Origin: Pseudoips prasinana
Taxonomy: Eukaryota > Arthropoda > Insecta > Lepidoptera > Nolidae
Assembly: GCA_951640165.1 (NCBI GenBank)
Contig: OX621238.1
Coordinates: 21,848,001 to 21,912,000, forward strand
Direction: 5' to 3'
Length of the DNA: 64,000 nucleotides
In this document: in pieces, positions 59,714 to 64,000 of the stretch
How positions within the stretch are numbered: position 1 is the stretch's first letter
How the letters are laid out: each line of letters starts with the position of its first letter
Made by a program: the position numbers and the translations under genes
Notes under the pieces: model-generated
Database searches by the model: none
Told to the model about the DNA's origin: nothing
Seen by the model: the letters and a program-made list of their open reading frames with translations, nothing else

Positions 59714-60147
59714 GGATGACATAATTAGATTGATATAGTGACGTTACTGCCTTTTTAGAGAACCCGTTCGTTATATAAATAGGTACTAATCGATGGGAAT
59801 TCTCATCCAAATAAACTTTTATCCCATACTTAACCTCTTTAGGGGATGAATTATTGCTCACTTACGTTTTAGTATTTTTATTTTATCATACTTTTATACT
59901 AACCTATTTTAGGTTTTATTGCTTCAACTGCGAGTGACAGTCTCATCTTACAAAACAATATTTTTACCCGCAGTAATTTTTATAACATTTTCTTAATATT
60001 TTTTCTGATTATGTTAATGGATGCATAGCTTGGCATCCATTAACATTATCAGAAAAAATATTATATATTTAATATTGCAATCAAAGTCGGTGGATAATCC
60101 GAAAGGGGTAAAACTTATCATAAATCGTGCTAAGCAATTAATTTTAT
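59714..60147. other. AT-rich stretch holding a long hairpin
   Basis: Only the hairpin at 59995-60062 stands out. Confidence 0.4.
59995..60062. repeat. 30-bp hairpin, one mismatch, 8-nt loop
   Basis: Arms 59995-60024 and 60033-60062 pair around ATAGCTTG. The core is GTTAATGGATGC. Confidence 0.9.
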
Positions 60148-60537
60148 AAAAGACTATGCCCGCACTAGGCAAATTAAATGCATCCCTGTGTCGCAGGGTA
60201 CTTTACGAACATATAACTACACTTGAGGCGCAGCGTCTAAGACAGTCACCTCACCACTTCGTGTCGCGGGTTCGAGTCCCGCGCCGGACAACTATTTGTG
60301 TGACCCATAAATAGTTTTTCTGAGTCTGGATGTAATTTGTCTCCGTCTATTATATGCCTGTAAAGTACCCCGCGACACAGGGATTAAATTCCCTATTTCG
60401 GGCGTTGTATTTTAAAAATAAAAAAAAACTATTCTACTACTAGGTCAGACAAATAGTTGTCATGTGCGGGAATCGAACCCGCGACATGAAGTGGCGATGC
60501 GACTGTCTTAATCTCTGCGCCACACGTTCAGTTAAAC
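60148..60537. mobile_element. Three SINE C copies in alternating orientation
   Basis: A 3' half on the minus strand (60148-60220), a full copy on the plus strand (60222-60431, with GTCGCGGGTTCGAGTCCCGC and an A tail) and a head on the minus strand (60432-60537) abut. The first two can form a long hairpin through their GTACCCCGCGACACAGGG ends. Confidence 0.7.
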
Positions 60538-60642
60538 ACACAACTTGTCTTTTGTTAACAGGTTTCATTATTGTTGCCGATTTTGAAAAAGAAAAATTTG
60601 TTTCGTACATATTAAGCCTATCCATTGCCACCTACCCTCTAT

Positions 60643-60692
60643 TGGTAGAGGGTGCAGGTTTGAGAACCACCGCCCGCGGGACGATTACATTT
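60643..60692 (+). mobile_element. SINE family E, fragment
   Basis: GGTGCAGGTTTGAGAACCACC carries the family B box. Confidence 0.4.
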
Positions 60693-61567
60693 TAATATCT
60701 CCCACGTTTGAGTTCAAATTAACGCTTTTCGTTGCTAATAATGCTGTGAAACCAAATTTTATATATTTAATGGACAAATAAAAACATCTTTATTTAAACA
60801 TCTAAGTACATCACGATATTAGACGACAAAGTTAATACCGGTTATTTATAAATACCCAATGTTTTTTCAAGACAATTACTTACCTAACTATTTTCGACAG
60901 CACGATACTTTGACAAACAAGACTACGAAGACAATCGGTCTACAAAATAGTCAAACACCGATGACTCACGCGCCAAAGTAGAACAAAGTAAGCGATTTGA
61001 ATTCAAGCCGAGGGATTTAGATTTTTATTTATTTGTCGAACAATCCGGATAACAAATAGAAAGCACATAGCATTTCAGCGCATGCCTATGTGTCTCATGT
61101 GTTGTGCAACTTATTGTGTAACTGCAATGCAATACATGTTAATGTGTTTGACTTCCGAACGGACATGTCAATTTAGTTAGCGTTGCGCTTGCGCAGCATC
61201 TTCGGCAGTTCCTAAAATGAAAAGTAGAAACTGAAAATGATGAACATAATAAACCTCAGACGGTAGAATAAATAAAAATTGTATCAATACCTACTTTGCA
61301 CTGCAAAATTGTTCTTATTTATATAAAAATTAACAACTACGTCGTCTGTTTGACCGCTATGATGTATTAAAGATATTTAGGAACATAGGCTTCAAACATT
61401 AAAGGTTTTCATGATTCAGTTTTTTTAAGTATATTCACCTATTTTTTTATACAAACCTCGGGCCCCCTAGATTTTAAGCAGTTACCGTGGTTATAGTAGA
61501 GACTGCGCAGGACAGAGAGATTTAAGAGAGGTAGGGCACAGCATTCATTCGCTAGAAGAGCAGCCCG
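60693..61567. other. Intergenic, nothing recognised
   Basis: CpG-containing text at 60940-61010 and 61150-61210 shows no credible exon. Confidence 0.35.
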
Positions 61568-61745
61568 ACTGGGGAAGTACCTCCACCTTACAGAAGACAT
61601 CAACACTTGTTTGCTGACTATTAAAGGCCGGCAACGCACCCGCGACTCCTCTGGTGTTGCGAGTGTCCATGGGCGGCGTTGATCACTTACTATCAGGTGA
61701 CCCACTTGCTAGTTTGTCGACCTCTGACACAATAAAAAAAAAACA
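61568..61745 (+). mobile_element. LINE 3' end with A tail
   Basis: ACTGGGGAAGTACCTCCACC, GGCGTTGATCACTTACTATC and TTTGTCGACCTCTGACAC are followed by an A-run. I recall this as a common lepidopteran CR1-like 3' end. Confidence 0.55.
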
Positions 61746-61924
61746 TACTACCAAGCACAAGAGTGTGCGCAAACATGCGCAAAATATTAAAATTAAAGAA
61801 TGGAAGACTAAAACAAAAAGACGAAATTCTAAATGAGAGTGTGATCACATGCACGGGATCACCGATCACGCGTTAATGGGCCAAAGCGATTATAATATAA
61901 AAAAACTGATATTTATGCGCTGTG

Positions 61925-62080
61925 TAGCTGACGGCATAGAATATTGCCAACCCATCTCATCCCGTGGGGGACCCGATTGAATATCTACCACAGCACGGGC
62001 AGCGGCGACCATACTGCGATCGCCAAGCGTGGCGACCTCATTCAACTGCTATGATTATGATGATGCTGATGATGATGAAG
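61925..62080 (+). mobile_element. LINE-like repeat with ATG-rich end
   Basis: GACGGCATAGAATATTGCC, CCCATCTCATCCCGTGGGGG and CGCCAAGCGTGGCGACC lead to a GATGATGATG tail. The first part matches 20420-20525 inverted. Confidence 0.5.
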
Positions 62081-62156
62081 GTGTGGGTGCTATCTCAGGC
62101 GAGCTGCTTGTATAGCGAACGCTGTTTAAAATAGCTACGTTTTAGCGAGGTAGTCC

Positions 62157-62300
62157 ACCAAGGGCACCCATCTGAATGGCACCTGCGCGAATGGCACCTA
62201 GCCTAGTCCACGAATGGCACCTAGCAATATTTTTGGCAGGTGCCATTCGTGGATTCAATTTATTTTTTCTGTCTTGTCCACGAACGGCACCTACGACCCA
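62157..62300. repeat. Short GAATGGCACCT repeats with a 16-bp hairpin
   Basis: GAATGGCACCT occurs at about 62173, 62189 and 62212, with GAACGGCACCT at about 62283. TCCACGAATGGCACCT (62207-62222) also pairs exactly with 62238-62253, giving a 15-nt loop. Confidence 0.8.
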
Positions 62301-62683
62301 ATAACCTAGTGCTGGGATGGTTATTAAAAGAAAGATATCGATAAAGATCACTAGAACGTTTATTAATTACACATACATACGACATCTGTCTAGGTAACAT
62401 TTAAAAATAAATAAAAATATGTAATAATAAAACTTTCTTATTTTTAATAAAATATCACAATCAATCTCCACTATCACATTTATTGTAAAATCAGCCTTAG
62501 TTAAATCTTACCTAGTAATGACAGTTTCTTATTTTTTATATATCGCAATCAGTCCTCACATACCACCTTTATTGCAAAATCAGCCTTAGTTAAATCTTAC
62601 CCTATAATAACACTTTCTTATTTTTAATATATCACAATCAGTCTCCACATATCACACTTATTACAAAATCATCCTTAGAGCCT
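62301..62683. other. AT-rich with an approximate 100-bp repeat
   Basis: Text such as AAATCAGCCTTAGTTAAATC and CTTATTTTTAATA...ATCACAATCA repeats about three times between 62432 and 62670. Confidence 0.55.
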
Positions 62684-62699
62684 GCGCAGACTAGGGACA

Positions 62700-62850
62700 C
62701 TCGGGACCTCGGTGCGCTTTTATTCTTACTCACAATAGGTTGAAATTTAGTCGCGGATAACGCCAGACGACATGAGGTACGGACAAAGTGCAACCTTATT
62801 GTAGTACTAATAAGAGCGCACCGCTGTGATGTTGTACGACACTGTCCGTC
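62700..62850. mobile_element. MITE related to the TIR element at 22484
   Basis: The left arm GGTGCGCTTTTATTCTTAC...AATAGGTTG pairs with the right-arm CCTTATTGTAG...AATAAGAGCGCACCGC. The right arm also matches the subterminal text at 23910-23943. Confidence 0.55.
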
Positions 62851-62919
62851 GTTAACGTCTTTAGTTATTTATAATCTAATTTAAAATTTTAAAATAAATA
62901 AAAAGATATTAAAAAATCA

Positions 62920-63999
62920 TTAAAATCGCAGCTTTTCAATGCAGTGACCAAGGCAGATACTGCCACTTTTGTATTCTTCTATTATACTGTCTAGTAATTC
63001 ATTCCTTATTTTAGCAAGTTTTTGGGATTTCGATCTTTAAATTTTTTCGTGAATTTCAGCGTAATTCTTACTATTTTCCTGTAGGACTCTTAAAATATTA
63101 GAAATATTTTTATTATTTTTATTGATTGCTTTATTAATAACAGAATAATTAGTCTCAGGATAATTGTTGGTTTTGTGAGCCTGACCATAACAACTCCATT
63201 TTTTTTTTTTTTTTTTTTGAATATTTTTATTAAATCATAGTTTTTATTATAAACTATGATTTCTTATTACTTTTAGCATTTTAAACATGCTATACTGAAA
63301 ACAATGTTTCAGAAATCTTTAAAATGAATTGTATAAATCTAAGTGCGGGTGGGAATCGAACCCACGTGCGTAAAGCGACTTAAATGCGTTAAGAAATATC
63401 GAACGAATGGGTTGTATAAATTTGAAGTGTTCAGTACCTGGTGCGGTGGCGGAGCGGTTAACGCACATGGGCCGGATCCCCGTGGTCGTGGGTTCGATTC
63501 CCACCCGCACTTAGATTTATACAATTCATTTTAAAGATTTCTGAAACATCCATTTTTTTGACCACAATGTGTGGTCGATTCACTGTGTGATCATATAATC
63601 ATTAAATTTTATTACGTTTTTATCGTGGGGACTCGCACTCATAATGTAAAGCCATGCATTATCCAAATCATCCGGTGGCAAATAAGGTAGCACAGTACAC
63701 AAAGCAACGTGTTTTCTATAAATGCTATTTTCGTTGAGGCCTAGCTCTTTCCCTCTCTTTTTTAACGCCTTTTTAAAGTGGAAGTAGCATCCTTTTATTG
63801 CCACGTTAGGAAATACTGACAGTATTCCTCTTACTGCGGCTTCTTCGAAGTCATAAAAAAATCTACAGACATGCCTGGTATCGAAGATTTTAGTAATTGA
63901 AATAATCTTTCATATGTAGACATTTTTTTGTTTAGAAGCATCGCATATGCTAACGGCTTAACGACACCATTTATGCTATAAATCTGAAGAAAAGGCTTC
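62920..63999 (-). pseudogene. MULE transposase pseudogene, partial
   Basis: Reading from the window edge, the frame shows PLAYAMLLNKK and TYERLFQLLK, then DFEEAA and IKGCYFHFKKALKKRGKELG, HVALCTVLPYLPP and FNDY. This is the order and spacing of Mutator-like (MULE) transposases; the D in DFE is a likely catalytic residue. Lesions are a one-base loss in a T-run near 63855-63861, a TGA at 63580-63582 where MULEs usually have a Trp, and a TAA at 63037-63039. A retroposon (63206-63548) splits it; with one target copy removed the frame runs on into AHKTNNYPETNYSVINK. The final stop is at 62920-62922. The N-terminus lies beyond the window. Confidence 0.8.
63206..63548 (-). mobile_element. Retroposon with 62-bp perfect inverted repeat, in MULE
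   Basis: TCCATTTTTTT at 63195-63205 and 63549-63559 is an 11-bp target duplication, and the long T-run at its left is the A tail on the minus strand. Arms 63305-63366 and 63487-63548 are perfect 62-bp inverted repeats, each carrying the tRNA-like GGGTTCGATTCCCACCCGC. The centre contains GGTGCGGTGGCGGAGCGG, so it is a SINE family F copy with an inverted duplication of its end. Confidence 0.75.
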
Positions 64000-64000
64000 G

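Noticed and set aside
63442..63512. Sequence folding like a tRNA
   Set aside because: The acceptor stem is imperfect, no clean anticodon arm is seen, and the same sequence is embedded in a dispersed repeat (also at 6849).

Overview
The window looks like AT-rich nuclear DNA of a moth or butterfly. The evidence is in the sequence: many copies of tRNA-headed SINEs, RTE-type LINE 3' ends closing in (GAT)n, short Helitron-like elements running A|TC...CTAG|T, a mariner, a Tc1-like element, GT-AG introns and AATAAA signals. Nothing suggests a prokaryotic genome: there are no operons, rRNA or CRISPR arrays. By eye almost all recognisable content is transposon-derived, often nested, and much of the remainder is unrecognised AT-rich DNA. 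Species cannot be named from the sequence.

The best-supported host gene lies at 24223-25743 (+). It has three exons: a 21-residue signal peptide, a 36-nt microexon, and a large last exon. Together they give a 285-residue secreted, cysteine-rich protein with an Ig-like D-x-G-x-Y-x-C motif, a TATA-like box upstream and AATAAA downstream. I cannot name its family. Three weaker hints of host genes are an isolated 52-nt exon with good splice sites (21207-21258, +), a GC-rich 40-codon reading frame with a signal-peptide-like start (19307-19429, -), and a CpG-rich block behind a perfect E2F-type site (2628-2740).

Mobile elements from left to right. 1-10 kb: Helitron-like elements, a GC-rich retroposon with an 18-bp target duplication, and SINEs. 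11-21 kb: SINEs, a 168-bp tandem duplication, a fold-back element with tRNA-like boxes, and LINE ends. 22.5-24 kb: a TIR element carrying a broken two-exon gene. 26-40 kb: scattered fragments, nested Helitrons, and a solo LTR with ATAT target duplications (35527-36014). 41.4-42.7 kb: a full mariner with an open 339-residue transposase, inside a 61-bp tandem repeat. 43.6-44.2 kb: a head-to-tail Helitron array inside a SINE. 48.3-49.9 kb: a full Tc1-like element with an open 341-residue DD34E transposase, also inside a SINE. 55-61 kb: more SINEs, LINE ends and a MITE. 62.9-64 kb: a MULE transposase pseudogene split by a retroposon with an 11-bp target duplication.

Two features go beyond a standard repeat catalogue. 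First, nine small hairpins with perfect or near-perfect stems (13-30 bp) and very short loops are scattered through the window, most of them in DNA not assigned to any repeat. Second, several insertions have both ends resolved, so their order in time can be read from nesting. No computation was run; family names rest on motifs and on remembered consensus features.
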